Source: Pseudomonadota bacterium
GTDB lineage: Bacteria; Pseudomonadota; Gammaproteobacteria; Xanthomonadales; Xanthomonadaceae
Direction of reading: 5' to 3'
NCBI GenBank assembly: GCA_023388715.1
Contig: JAEWFT010000002.1
Span: 1-46,553, forward strand
DNA length: 46,553 nucleotides
The translations under genes were made by a program, and so were the position numbers. The notes below the pieces were generated by a model. It did no database searches and had not been told where the DNA came from. It saw only the letters and a program-made list of their open reading frames with translations. Positions 1 to 11,702 of the stretch are shown piece after piece; position 1 is the first letter of the stretch, and each line of letters begins with the position of its first letter.

Positions 1-805
<805 letters not shown>

Positions 806-837
806 CACTATTTCCTCGGTAACTCGATATCTGCTTG

Positions 838-894
838 TGTGGGAGCGGCGTCAGCCGCGAGCCTTTTGCAGTCCGGGCCGAAGCCCTTCCCACA
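838..894. repeat. REP/BIME-like inverted repeat between atpG and atpD
   Basis: A 57-bp element bounded by TGTGGGA and TCCCACA, containing the stem GCGGC-GTCA-GCCGC and a second GC-rich half. It has the GTGGGAGCGGC...GCCGCGA form of the REP sequences common in Pseudomonas and Xanthomonadaceae genomes (general knowledge). It lies wholly inside the gap between two operon genes, so it is transcribed and would fold in the mRNA. A second copy is at 1789-1837. Confidence 0.75.
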
Positions 895-908
895 GTGGAT
901 GCGTTGGG

Positions 909-1772
909 TCAGACCGCCGCCGCGCCGCCGACGATTTCCGAAATCTCTTGCGTGATCGCCGCCTGCCGCGCCTTGTTGTAGATCAGGTTCAACGTGTCGA
1001 TCAGCTTGGTCGCGTTGTCGCTGGCGGCCTTCATCGCCACCATGCGCGCCGCGTGCTCGGACGCCACGTTCTCCAGCACCGCCTGGTACACCAGCGACTC
1101 CACGTAGCGGGTCAGCACGTGGTCCAGCACCGGCTCGGCGCCCGGCTCGTACAGGTAGTCCCAGTCGTGGCGCGCGACCGCCTCGTCCGACGGCGGCAGC
1201 GGCAGCAACTGGTCGAAGGTGGCGCGCTGGGTCATGGTGTTGATGAAGTCGTTGTACGACAGGAACACCTTGTCCACGTTGCCCGCGTTGTAGGCGTCCA
1301 GCATCACCTTGATCACGCCGATCAGCTGCTCGACGGTGGGCACGTCGCCCAGGTGGGTCACCGACGCCAGCATGCCGACCTTGATCCGGCGGAAGTACAC
1401 CGAGGCCTTCTGGCCGATGGTGACGACGTCGACCTCGACGCCCTTCTCCTGCCACTGGCGGAACTCGACCAGCAGCTTGCGGAACATGTTGTTGTTCAGC
1501 CCGCCGGCGAGGCCGCGGTCCGAGGACACCACCACGTAACCGACGCGCTTGATCTCGGCGCGCTGCACCAGGTACGGATGGCGATAGTCGGTGTTGGCCT
1601 GCGCCAGGTGGCCGATCAGCTGCTTCATCGCGCGCGCGTACGGGCGCGACTGCTTCATCCGCTCCTGCGCCTTGCGGATCTTGGAGGCCGAGACCATCTC
1701 GAGCGCGCGCGTCACCTTGCGGGTGTTCTGCACGCTCTTGATCTTCGTCTTGATTTCGCGTCCGCCTGCCAT
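909..1772 (-). CDS. atpG: ATP synthase F1 subunit gamma
   Basis: Central rotor shaft of F1, turning inside the alpha3beta3 ring and coupling proton flow to catalysis. It is 287 residues, full length. The N terminus MAGGREIKTKIKSVQNTRKV and the C terminus, which runs into EISEIVGGAAAV, form the long antiparallel coiled coil; VVVSSDRGLAGGLNNN is a family signature. A GAGAAGAG stretch precedes the ATG. It is separated from atpA by a 70-bp gap that is mostly a BIME-like repeat, and from atpD by another. Such repeats may set the ratio of subunits by processing or stabilising the mRNA; that is inference. Confidence 0.98.
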   Translation of the reverse strand: MAGGREIKTKIKSVQNTRKVTRALEMVSASKIRKAQERMKQSRPYARAMKQLIGHLAQANTDYRHPYLVQRAEIKRVGYVVVSSDRGLAGGLNNNMFRKLLVEFRQWQEKGVEVDVVTIGQKASVYFRRIKVGMLASVTHLGDVPTVEQLIGVIKVMLDAYNAGNVDKVFLSYNDFINTMTQRATFDQLLPLPPSDEAVARHDWDYLYEPGAEPVLDHVLTRYVESLVYQAVLENVASEHAARMVAMKAASDNATKLIDTLNLIYNKARQAAITQEISEIVGGAAAV

Positions 1773-1788
1773 CTCTTCTCTCGCTGTC

Positions 1789-1837
1789 TGTGGGAGCGCC
1801 TTCAGGCGCGATGATCGCGGCTGGAGCCGCTCCTACA
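1789..1837. repeat. BIME-like pair of inverted REPs between atpA and atpG
   Basis: A 49-bp element from TGTGGGAGCGCC to GCCGCTCCTACA. Two REP units face each other: GTGGGAGCGCC-TTCA-GGCGCGA, then the complement of GTAGGAGCGGC-TCCA-GCCGCGA, separated by three bases. It fills nearly all of the atpA-atpG gap. The two halves differ in stem sequence with compensating changes (GCGCC/GGCGC against GCGGC/GCCGC), which indicates that the hairpin is conserved rather than the primary sequence. Confidence 0.8.
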
Positions 1838-1842
1838 GGTGC

Positions 1843-3393
<1,551 letters not shown>

Positions 3394-3453
3394 CTTGGTT
3401 TCCTCGGGTCCGGCGTCGCCGCCGGCAAATTCAAATGGATGCGTGCAACGCGA

Positions 3454-3990
3454 TTAGTGGGCCAGCGCGGTCTGCAGGCGGTCGAGCTTGCCCTTGAGCG
3501 AGCCGTCGATGACGACGTCGCCGGCATCGATCACCGCGCCGCCGATCAGGCTTTCGTCCACCGCCGTCTCCACCTCGACCTCGCGGCCGAAGCGGCGGCG
3601 CAGCGCGGCGCGGATCGTCTCGACTTCGGCCTCGGCCAGCGCGGCCGCGGAGGTGACCTTGGCGCGGACCACGCGCTCGGCCTCGAAGCGCAGCTCGTCG
3701 AACAGCCCGGCGATCTCGGGCAGCAGGGCCAGCCGGTTGTTCTCGAACAGCAGGCCGAGGAAGTGGGCGTACGCCTCGCCGGCGCTGTTGCCGGCGGCAG
3801 GCACCAGCAGGGTGCCGACGTCCTCGCGCGCAAGCTTGGGGTTGCCGAGCAGGCCGGCGACCTGCGGGTCCGCGGCCACGCGCGCGGCCAGCGCCAGCGC
3901 CTCCGACCACGCCGGCAGCGCGCCGGCGTCGCGGGCCACGCCGAAGGCGGCACGGGCGTAGGGACGGGCGAGGGTGAGGGCCTGGCTCAT
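3454..3990 (-). CDS. atpH: ATP synthase F1 subunit delta
   Basis: Peripheral stalk protein (OSCP family) joining the top of F1 to the b subunits. It is 178 residues, normal for the family. It opens MSQALTLARPYARAAFGVARD, the conserved N-terminal helix, and the C-terminal part contains the typical glycine signature in LIGGAVIDAGDVVIDGSLKGKLDRL. AAGGAG lies upstream of the ATG. It starts 10 bases after the atpF stop, so the two are probably coupled. Confidence 0.97.
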   Translation of the reverse strand: MSQALTLARPYARAAFGVARDAGALPAWSEALALAARVAADPQVAGLLGNPKLAREDVGTLLVPAAGNSAGEAYAHFLGLLFENNRLALLPEIAGLFDELRFEAERVVRAKVTSAAALAEAEVETIRAALRRRFGREVEVETAVDESLIGGAVIDAGDVVIDGSLKGKLDRLQTALAH

Positions 3991-4000
3991 CGGTCGCTCC

Positions 4001-4471
4001 TTACAGCTGCGCGGCCAGGTCGTCGATCAGCGCCTTGTGGGCACTGGCGTCGATCTCGCGCTTGAGCAGCTTCTCGGCGCCGGTCACCGCCAGCTGGGAG
4101 ACATGCCTGCGCAGGTCTTCCTTGGCGCGGTTGGCGGCGGCCTCGATCTCGGCGTCGGCCAGCGCGCGCTGGCGCTGCCCTTCGGCGACCGCATCGGCCT
4201 TGGCGGCGTCGATCAGCTGGTTGGCGCGCTGGTGCGCCTGCTCGATGATCTCGTTGGCCTTGGCACGCGCGGCCTTCAGCTCCTCGGCCACCTTGGCGTC
4301 GGCCTGGGCGAGGTTGCGGGACGCGTTGTCGGCGGCCGCCAGGCCTTCGGCGATCTTCTGCTGGCGCTCCTCGATGGCCTTGAGCAGCGGCGGCCACACG
4401 AAGGTCGCGATCAGCCAGATCAGGCCTGCAAAGGCCAGTGCCTGGGCGATTAGGGTCAGATTGAGGTTCAT
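4001..4471 (-). CDS. atpF: ATP synthase F0 subunit b
   Basis: Membrane anchor and stator of the enzyme, working as a dimer. It is 156 residues: a single N-terminal membrane helix (about 6-27, ending FVWPPLLKAIEERQQK), then a long charged Ala/Lys/Glu-rich coiled coil to the C terminus, which binds delta. Length and layout match the E. coli b subunit. It lies between atpE (about 108 bases upstream) and atpH. Confidence 0.97.
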   Translation of the reverse strand: MNLNLTLIAQALAFAGLIWLIATFVWPPLLKAIEERQQKIAEGLAAADNASRNLAQADAKVAEELKAARAKANEIIEQAHQRANQLIDAAKADAVAEGQRQRALADAEIEAAANRAKEDLRRHVSQLAVTGAEKLLKREIDASAHKALIDDLAAQL

Positions 4472-4579
4472 TCTTGCGCTCTGCCTGTACTGGGGGCGCC
4501 GCGGCTCAGGTGCCGCGGCTGGCCCGCTGCCGCCCGGCGTGGATCGGCCGGGCGAAACCGTCGCTGTGGGCGCGGGACG

Positions 4580-4858
4580 TTACGGGGCGAGGCCGCCGAC
4601 CAGGAACGGGCTGGCGAACGCGAACAGCAGGCCGACCGCCACCGAGATGATGAACGCGGCGTCGATCAGGCCGGCGGTGATGAACATGCGGACCTGCAGC
4701 ACCGGGATCAGCTCGGGCTGGCGCGCGGCCGACTCGAGGAACTTGCCGGCCATGATGGCCAGGCCCAGGCCTGCGCCCAGCGCGGCCAGGCCGATCATGA
4801 TGCCGATGGCCAGCACGGTCGAGGCCTGGACGGAAGCGAGGGCGGTCAAAGTTTCCAT
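4580..4858 (-). CDS. atpE: ATP synthase F0 subunit c
   Basis: Proteolipid forming the rotor ring that carries protons. It is 92 residues with two membrane helices joined by the polar loop ARQPEL (RQP at 46-48). The proton-carrying acidic residue is Asp66 in AGLIDAAF, so the ion is expected to be H+; no Na+-binding pattern is seen. The frame stays open upstream, but the ATG at 4858 has a clear GGAGA site and gives the family N terminus METLTALASVQ. Confidence 0.98.
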   Translation of the reverse strand: METLTALASVQASTVLAIGIMIGLAALGAGLGLAIMAGKFLESAARQPELIPVLQVRMFITAGLIDAAFIISVAVGLLFAFASPFLVGGLAP

Positions 4859-4920
4859 GGTTTTCTCCGAAACAGCAGTTGCTTGGTAAGGGTGAAGGGA
4901 GGGAACGCTTGCTACAGAAA

Positions 4921-5718
4921 TCAGTGCGAGTCTTCCGACAGGCTCAGGTACACGATCGACAGCATCATGAAAATGAAGGCCTGCAGCGGCACCACCAGCA
5001 GGTGGAAGATCATCCAGCCAAAGCCGAACGCCGCGCCGCCGAGCATGCCGAGCAGGCCGGCGCCGCCGAGGACCCAGATCAGCAGGAACACGATCTCGCC
5101 GCCGAACATGTTGCCGAACAGCCGCATCGCCAGCGAAATCGGCTTGCTCAGCCACTCGACGATGTTGAGGATGAGGTTGAACGGCATCATCCACTTGCCG
5201 AACGGCGCGGTCAGGAATTCCTTGGTGAAGCCGCCGATGCCCTTGGAGCGCAGCGCGAAAAACAGCATCAGGAAGAACACGCTGAACGACATGCCCAAGG
5301 TCGCGTTGACGTCCGCGGTCGGCACCGGCTTCCAGTACGGCACGCCCATCAGTTCAAGCGGCTTGGCGATGAAATCCGCCGGGATGAACTTCAGCATGTT
5401 CATCAGCAGGATCCAGAAGAACAGAGTGATCGCGATTGGCGTCACCAACTTGCTGGACCCGTGGTAGGTGTCACGCGCCTGGCGGTCGACGAACTCGAGC
5501 AGGATCTCGACGAACGCCTGCCACTTGCCGGGCACGCCCGCGGTGGCGTTGCGCGTGGCCAGCCAGAACAGGAAGGTGATCAGCAGGCCCATCGCCACCG
5601 AGCCGACCAGGGTGTCCACGTGCAGGGTCATGAAGCCGCCCTCGCCCACGGAGGCAGTCAGGTTCTGCAGGTGGTGCTGGATGTAGCTGGTCGGGGTGAG
5701 TTCGGTGTCGGTGGCCAT
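4921..5718 (-). CDS. atpB: ATP synthase F0 subunit a
   Basis: Membrane stator subunit holding the two proton half-channels beside the c ring. It is 265 residues with about six hydrophobic segments. The essential arginine is Arg199 in SLAMRLFGNMFGGE, and the C terminus is typical (FIFMMLSIVYLSLSEDSH). The frame is open upstream into atpI, so the start is a choice: the ATG at 5718 (MATDTELTPTSYIQHHLQ) fits the family best, and an ATG seven codons earlier at 5739 is possible. Neither has a strong ribosome-binding site. It lies 34 bases after atpI. Confidence 0.97.
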   Translation of the reverse strand: MATDTELTPTSYIQHHLQNLTASVGEGGFMTLHVDTLVGSVAMGLLITFLFWLATRNATAGVPGKWQAFVEILLEFVDRQARDTYHGSSKLVTPIAITLFFWILLMNMLKFIPADFIAKPLELMGVPYWKPVPTADVNATLGMSFSVFFLMLFFALRSKGIGGFTKEFLTAPFGKWMMPFNLILNIVEWLSKPISLAMRLFGNMFGGEIVFLLIWVLGGAGLLGMLGGAAFGFGWMIFHLLVVPLQAFIFMMLSIVYLSLSEDSH

Positions 5719-5752
5719 GTATCGGAAAACCCGTTGCATCAATCCCAGAATG

Positions 5753-6118
5753 TCAGCGCCGCAGCATGCCGGCGACCTGCGCCAGCACCGCCACGACGAA
5801 CCCGCCCAGTAACCCCGCCGGGGGCAACCGGAACACGGCGACGGCCAACCACGCCACGCCCAGCACCAGCACCCACTTGGCCATCGTTCCCAGCAGCACG
5901 CCGGCGAGGGCTTCGCCCGCGCCCGGCGCCTGGCGCCGCAGCGCCAGTCGCGACGCCAGCCAGTTGCCCAGCGCGACCGCCGCTCCCCCCACCCCGACCG
6001 CAAGCGCGGCGCGCGGCCCGATCAACAGGCAGGCCAAGGCTGTCAGCAACACGGCGGCGACCTGAATGGCCGCCATCCTTTGCGCCAGCCGCCGGCCCGC
6101 GGCGGGGGAGTTCAGCAC
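5753..6118 (-). CDS. atpI: ATP synthase subunit I (AtpI-like assembly protein)
   Basis: First gene of the operon: 121 residues with four hydrophobic segments, a short basic N terminus (GRRLAQRM) and an end in LRR. AtpI proteins are non-essential and are thought to help assemble the c ring. The sequence is poorly conserved across the family, so the call rests on position before atpB, size, membrane layout and the second-half pattern LGTMAKWVLVLGVAWLAV. Confidence 0.88.
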   Translation of the reverse strand: MLNSPAAGRRLAQRMAAIQVAAVLLTALACLLIGPRAALAVGVGGAAVALGNWLASRLALRRQAPGAGEALAGVLLGTMAKWVLVLGVAWLAVAVFRLPPAGLLGGFVVAVLAQVAGMLRR

Positions 6119-6139
6119 GCGGAGAATCCAGCTGCGGTG

Positions 6140-6178
6140 GGTCCCCGCGGGACCGAAAAGCGTCCTGCGGAGCCGCAG
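6140..6178 (-). other. Two perfect inverted repeats in the atp operon leader
   Basis: On the minus strand, CTGCGG-CT-CCGCAG (6178-6165) lies at the expected transcription start and GGTCCC-GCG-GGGACC (6154-6140) lies about 22 bases before the atpI start codon. Both would form GC-rich hairpins in the 5' leader. The first could protect the mRNA 5' end, and the second sits near the atpI ribosome-binding region. These functions are inferred. Confidence 0.5.
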
Positions 6179-6179
6179 A

Positions 6180-6209
6180 AGTATAGCAGGCGTGAAAATT
6201 TGCAGGCAA
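6180..6209 (-). promoter_or_regulatory. Sigma-70-type promoter for the atp operon
   Basis: On the minus strand TTGCCT (6209-6204), an 18-base spacer and TATACT (6185-6180). The TATACT is preceded by TG one base away (TGCTATACT), giving an extended -10. The spacer includes an AAATTTT run, rare in this GC-rich DNA. The predicted start is near 6173, about 55 bases before atpI. Confidence 0.75.
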
Positions 6210-6309
6210 CCGCCGGAAGCTGACCAACGCCGGGGAACCTTTCCGCGGCGCCGCTGTCGGATCCTGTAGCGCCCGCCGTTCCTCGTCGGCTCCCTGCGGC
6301 GGCGCGCCC

Positions 6310-6336
6310 AGCCCCGGCAGACGTCGGGGCTTTTTT
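6310..6336 (+). terminator. Terminator-like hairpin, oriented for the plus strand
   Basis: AGCCCCG - 8-base loop - CGGGGCT followed by TTTTTT on the plus strand. It lies directly downstream of lpdA, which is on the minus strand; read in that direction the stem is preceded by six A and followed by GGGCG, with no T tract. It would stop transcription running rightward into lpdA antisense, while for lpdA itself it is only a stem. Confidence 0.55.
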
Positions 6337-6343
6337 CGCGCGG

Positions 6344-8140
<1,797 letters not shown>

Positions 8141-8165
8141 CGTCCTGTCTCCTCTCGTGGCGGCG

Positions 8166-9584
8166 TCAGAGCATCGCCCGGCGCATGTCGCCAAGCAGCT
8201 GCCCGAGGTAGCTGGTGAAGCGCGCCGCGGCGGCGCCGTCGATCACCCGGTGGTCGTAGCTCAGCGACAGCGGCAGCATCAGCCGCGGCTTGAACTTCCT
8301 GCCGTTCCAGACCGGCCTGGTGTCCGACTTCGACACGCCCAGGATCGCGACTTCCGGCGCGTTGATGATCGGGGTGAACGCGGTGCCGCCGATGCCGCCC
8401 AGCGAGCTGATGGTGAAGCTGCCGCCCTGCATCTGGTCCGGCTTGAGCTTGCCGTCGCGCGCGGCGGCAGCCAGTTCGCCCATCTCGCGCGCGATCTCCA
8501 TCACGCCCTTCTTGTCCGCATCGCGCAGCACCGGCACCACCAGCCCGTTCGGCGTGTCGGCGGCAAAGCCGATGTTGTAGTACTGCTTGAGGACGAGGTT
8601 GTCGCCGTCCAGCGAGGCATTGAACGCCGGGAACTTCTGCAGCGCCGCGACGCTGGCCTTGACCAGGAACGCCAGCATGGTCAGCTTGCCGGCCTTTCCG
8701 GCGGCGATCGCCTTGGCGTTCTCCTCGTTCAACGCCACGCGCAGTTCCTCGAGCGCGGTGATGTCGGCATCGTCGAACTGGGTGACGTGCGGGATCATCG
8801 CCCAGTTGCGCGCCAGGTTCGCGCCCGAAATCTTCTGGATGCGCGAGAGCGGCTTGCTCTCCACCGGGCCGAACTTGGCGAAATCCACCTTCGGCCACGG
8901 GAGCAGCTCGAGGCCCCCGACGCCGCTCCCGCCTGCCTGCGCCTGCGGGCCGGCGGCCAAGGCGCCCTTGACGAACTGCTGCACGTCGGCCTTGCCGATG
9001 CGCCCGCCGCGCTGGGTGCCGGTGACCCGGGCGAGGTCGACGCCGAGCTCGCGCGCGAACAGGCGCACGGCGGGGCTGGCATACGGCACCTTGTCGGGCA
9101 TCACGGCTTCGGCGTCGAAGCGTATCGGCGGCAGCCCGGCGCCCATTGGCGCCGCGGTGGCCGGCACCGGGGGACGCGGCGCCTGGGTGGGATCGCCGGT
9201 GGTGTGGCGGGCGATGTCCTCGCTGGCGATGCCGTCCGCCTGTTCCGGCACGGCCACCGGTTCCACCTTGGCGCCGGTCTCGACCGCCGGGGTGGTGGGC
9301 GTGGCGGCCTGCGGCTGCGCGCGATCGGGTTCGTCGCCATCGGCGGCCGGCTCGATCATCGCAACGAGTGCGCCTTCGGACACGTTGTCGCCCAGCTTGA
9401 CCTTCAGTTCGCGCACCACGCCGGCGAACGGTGCGGGCACCTCCAGCGTCGCCTTGTCCGACTCCAGCGTGACCAGGCCCTGGTCCTTGGCCACGCTATC
9501 GCCAACGGCCACCAGCAGTTCGATCACGGGGACGTCGGCGTAATCGCCGATATCGGGGACGCGGGCTTCCTTGGGCTGGGCCAT
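8166..9584 (-). CDS. aceF: Pyruvate dehydrogenase E2, dihydrolipoyl acetyltransferase
   Basis: Core of the pyruvate dehydrogenase complex, moving the acetyl group from lipoyl-lysine to CoA. It is 472 residues with one lipoyl domain (1-80, lysine 44 in ESDKATLEV), a Pro/Ala linker, a peripheral subunit-binding domain near 150-185 (YASPAVRLFARELGVDLARV), a second linker and the catalytic domain from about 235. The active site is His445 and Asp449 in HRVIDG. E. coli E2 has three lipoyl domains, this one has one. It is first in the aceF-lpdA operon; no E1 gene (aceE) lies upstream in the window. The ATG at 9584 has a GGAGAG site. Confidence 0.95.
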   Translation of the reverse strand: MAQPKEARVPDIGDYADVPVIELLVAVGDSVAKDQGLVTLESDKATLEVPAPFAGVVRELKVKLGDNVSEGALVAMIEPAADGDEPDRAQPQAATPTTPAVETGAKVEPVAVPEQADGIASEDIARHTTGDPTQAPRPPVPATAAPMGAGLPPIRFDAEAVMPDKVPYASPAVRLFARELGVDLARVTGTQRGGRIGKADVQQFVKGALAAGPQAQAGGSGVGGLELLPWPKVDFAKFGPVESKPLSRIQKISGANLARNWAMIPHVTQFDDADITALEELRVALNEENAKAIAAGKAGKLTMLAFLVKASVAALQKFPAFNASLDGDNLVLKQYYNIGFAADTPNGLVVPVLRDADKKGVMEIAREMGELAAAARDGKLKPDQMQGGSFTISSLGGIGGTAFTPIINAPEVAILGVSKSDTRPVWNGRKFKPRLMLPLSLSYDHRVIDGAAAARFTSYLGQLLGDMRRAML

Positions 9585-9613
9585 GCGGCTCTCCGGACGC
9601 GGACGGGACCGGC

Positions 9614-9643
9614 ATTGTGGCCACAACAGCGCGGTCGGAACAA
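9614..9643 (-). promoter_or_regulatory. Candidate aceF-lpdA promoter with overlapping 12-bp palindrome
   Basis: On the minus strand TTGTTC (9643-9638), 18 bases, CACAAT (9619-9614). The perfect palindrome TTGTGGCCACAA (9615-9626) overlaps the -10, a normal place for a repressor site. It does not resemble the E. coli PdhR operator. The rest of the 155-base gap (9585-9739) shows nothing else clear. Confidence 0.4.
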
Positions 9644-9739
9644 ATGCAGCGCGGCGGCCACCACAGATTCACCCGGATGGAATCCGCAGGCGGGCGCGCC
9701 CGAGACCAACCGCACGCCGACAACGATTGCATCCGGGTA

Positions 9740-10273
9740 CTAAACCCTCGCGAAGCGCCGCAGGCGCGAGCGGATGCCCCATGCCATCGACAGGTAGTAG
9801 CCCAGCAACAGGCCGCCCGCGCCGAGCGCGCTTGCCGGACTGCCGATGCCGGCACCCGGCCGCACCCCGTCCTGCCACCAGACCCAGCCTTGCCACAGGC
9901 CAATCGCCAGGCGAAGCGCAACCACGAGGGTCAGGCCCAGCACCAGCCCGGCATTGGGGGTGAGGTACACGGCATCTGCCACGCGCTCGAACCGGCTGGT
10001 CCACAGCCCGAGCACACCCAGCGCCAATCCGACGGCCAGCCCGCCTGCCGCCCACGCCAGGGCGCCGGCGATCCAGCGCTCGGCCGCCCACGCCCCGAGC
10101 AGGAACAGCAGCGCCGACGGCAGCGACATCCAGGCGTTGGTCGCCGCCACCCAGTGGTATTGCCGGCGGCGCGCCTTGCCGAGCCGATAGCGCTGCACCA
10201 GCAGCAGCGGCAGCAGCAGCGCCCACAGCAGCACCAGCCCGGTGACCAGCAGCGGCAGCAGCAGCAACGGCAT
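9740..10273 (-). CDS. Integral membrane protein, possibly DUF1453 family
   Basis: 177 residues with about four to five hydrophobic segments: Leu-rich N-terminal helix 1-26, a basic loop QRYRLGKARRRQYHW, helices near 47-66 and 70-91, the stretch YLTPNAGLVLGLTLVVALRL and a last helix near 151-166. The order (a helix, a basic loop, then a TPN-type motif) recalls DUF1453 proteins of Xanthomonadaceae, from memory only; function is unknown. Its ATG shares a base with the stop of the EamA gene (TGATG), so the two are translationally coupled. Confidence 0.65.
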   Translation of the reverse strand: MPLLLLPLLVTGLVLLWALLLPLLLVQRYRLGKARRRQYHWVAATNAWMSLPSALLFLLGAWAAERWIAGALAWAAGGLAVGLALGVLGLWTSRFERVADAVYLTPNAGLVLGLTLVVALRLAIGLWQGWVWWQDGVRPGAGIGSPASALGAGGLLLGYYLSMAWGIRSRLRRFARV

Positions 10274-11160
10274 CAGGGGTGCTCGGCTTCCGCATGCACG
10301 CGCTCGCGGCGCAGCAGGTAGAGCCCACTGGCGACGATGATCCCCGCACCCAGCCAGGTGATCCCGTCCGGCAGCACGCCCCACAGCGTCAGGTCGAGCA
10401 ACAGGCCCCACACCAGCGCGCTGTATTCCAGCGGCGCGATCATCGAGGCCTCGCCGCGGCGGAATGCCTCGGTGATCGACCATTGGCCAAGCGCGCCGGC
10501 CAGGCCGATCCCGGCGATGATCGCGAAGTGCTCGCCCCGCAGCGGCACCCAGCCGGGGGCGGCCAGCGCACCGGCCCCCAGCGCCATCAGCGCCAGCAGC
10601 CAGAAGGTGATCGCCTGGGTGCTGTCGGTGCGCGCCAGCACCCGCACCGTGATTGCCGACACCGCATAGCCGAACGCCGCCAGCAGCACCGCCAGGCCCG
10701 CCAGGGTGAGCATGCCCTCGCCGCCGGGCCGCAGCACCACCAGCACGCCCGCCAGCCCCACCGCGATCGCGCTCCAGCGCCGCGGACCGACGCGTTCGCC
10801 CAGGATCGGCACCGACAGCGCGGTGATCAGCAGCGGCGCGACGAAGAAGATCGAGTAGGCCGTGGACAGCGGCAGCGTGCGCAGCGCGTAGACGAAGCTG
10901 GCCATCATGACGATGCCCAGCACGCCGCGCAGCAGGTGCAGCGGCCAGCGCACGCGCAGCAGCGCGCGCGGCCCGGAGGTGGCCAGCGCCCACGCCAGCA
11001 CCAGGGGCAGCGAGGAGGCCCCGCGCAGCGCGGCCACCTGGAACGGCGGGTAATGCGCGGACAGCGTCTTCAGCCCGGCGTCCATCAGCGAGAACACCGC
11101 GACCGATCCCAGCATCAGCAGGGCGGCGCGGCGCGCATCGGTCGGGTGGCCTGGGGGCAT
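10273..11160 (-). CDS. EamA-type (DMT superfamily) transporter
   Basis: 295 residues with ten predicted membrane helices in two EamA repeats, the usual layout for drug/metabolite exporters of the RhaT/YdcZ type. Features include FSLMDAGLKTLSAHYPP in helix 1-2, ALRGASSLPLVLAW, and LALMALGAGALAAPGW at the start of the second repeat. The substrate cannot be read from sequence; amino acids or purine derivatives are common for the family. The chosen ATG at 11160 (MPPGHPTDARR) leaves a 48-base divergent gap to yajQ. It is upstream partner of the small membrane gene that overlaps its stop. Confidence 0.88.
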   Translation of the reverse strand: MPPGHPTDARRAALLMLGSVAVFSLMDAGLKTLSAHYPPFQVAALRGASSLPLVLAWALATSGPRALLRVRWPLHLLRGVLGIVMMASFVYALRTLPLSTAYSIFFVAPLLITALSVPILGERVGPRRWSAIAVGLAGVLVVLRPGGEGMLTLAGLAVLLAAFGYAVSAITVRVLARTDSTQAITFWLLALMALGAGALAAPGWVPLRGEHFAIIAGIGLAGALGQWSITEAFRRGEASMIAPLEYSALVWGLLLDLTLWGVLPDGITWLGAGIIVASGLYLLRRERVHAEAEHP

Positions 11161-11208
11161 CGCGCCAGCATGCGTTAACCTGCCGGCCCCGTCACCGTGC
11201 CGAATGCC

Positions 11209-11691
11209 ATGCCTTCCTTCGACATCGTTTCCGAAGTGGATACCCATGAACTCACCAACGCGGTCGACCAGGCCAACCGCGAACTGACCACCCGCTTCGA
11301 CTTCAAGGGCGTGGAGGCGAGCTTCGAGCGCGAGGACAACGTGATCACCCAGTCCGCGCCCAGCGAGTTCCAGCTGCAGCAGATGACCGACATCCTGCGG
11401 GCGCGGCTGGTGGCGCGGAAGATCGATGCGCGGTGCCTGGACTTCGGCGACGTCGAGACCAACCTGGCCGGCGCGCGCCAGAAGATCACGGTCAAGCAGG
11501 GGATCGAGCGCGAGCTGGCGAAGAAGCTGCAGGCGGCCATGAAGGACGCCAAGCTGAAGGTCGATTCGCAGATCAACGGCGACAAGCTGCGGGTGACCGG
11601 CAAGAAGCGCGACGACCTGCAGGCGGCCATGGCACTGCTGCGCGCCGGCAACTTCGAGCTGCCGCTGCAGTTCGACAACTTCCGCGACTGA
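11209..11691 (+). CDS. yajQ: YajQ family nucleotide-binding protein
   Basis: 160 residues starting MPSFDIVSEVD, identical in form to E. coli YajQ, and ending FDNFRD as the family does; KLRVTGKKRDDLQAAMALL is the second signature. YajQ proteins bind nucleotides, and in Xanthomonas campestris a member binds cyclic di-GMP and acts in virulence signalling through the regulator Clp (family knowledge). An in-frame GTG at 11197 would add four residues; the ATG is preferred from family alignment. It is followed by the DUF1415 gene after 11 bases, likely one transcript. Confidence 0.95.
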   Translation: MPSFDIVSEVDTHELTNAVDQANRELTTRFDFKGVEASFEREDNVITQSAPSEFQLQQMTDILRARLVARKIDARCLDFGDVETNLAGARQKITVKQGIERELAKKLQAAMKDAKLKVDSQINGDKLRVTGKKRDDLQAAMALLRAGNFELPLQFDNFRD

Positions 11692-11702
11692 GCCGCGCGC
11701 GC

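Noticed and set aside
4859..5194. Longer atpE start (204 residues)
   Set aside because: The extra N terminus lies in atpB sequence; subunit c is always short and the ATG at 4858 has a ribosome-binding site.
5719..6003. Longer atpB start reaching into atpI
   Set aside because: The added sequence is out-of-frame atpI coding; the family N terminus begins at 5718.
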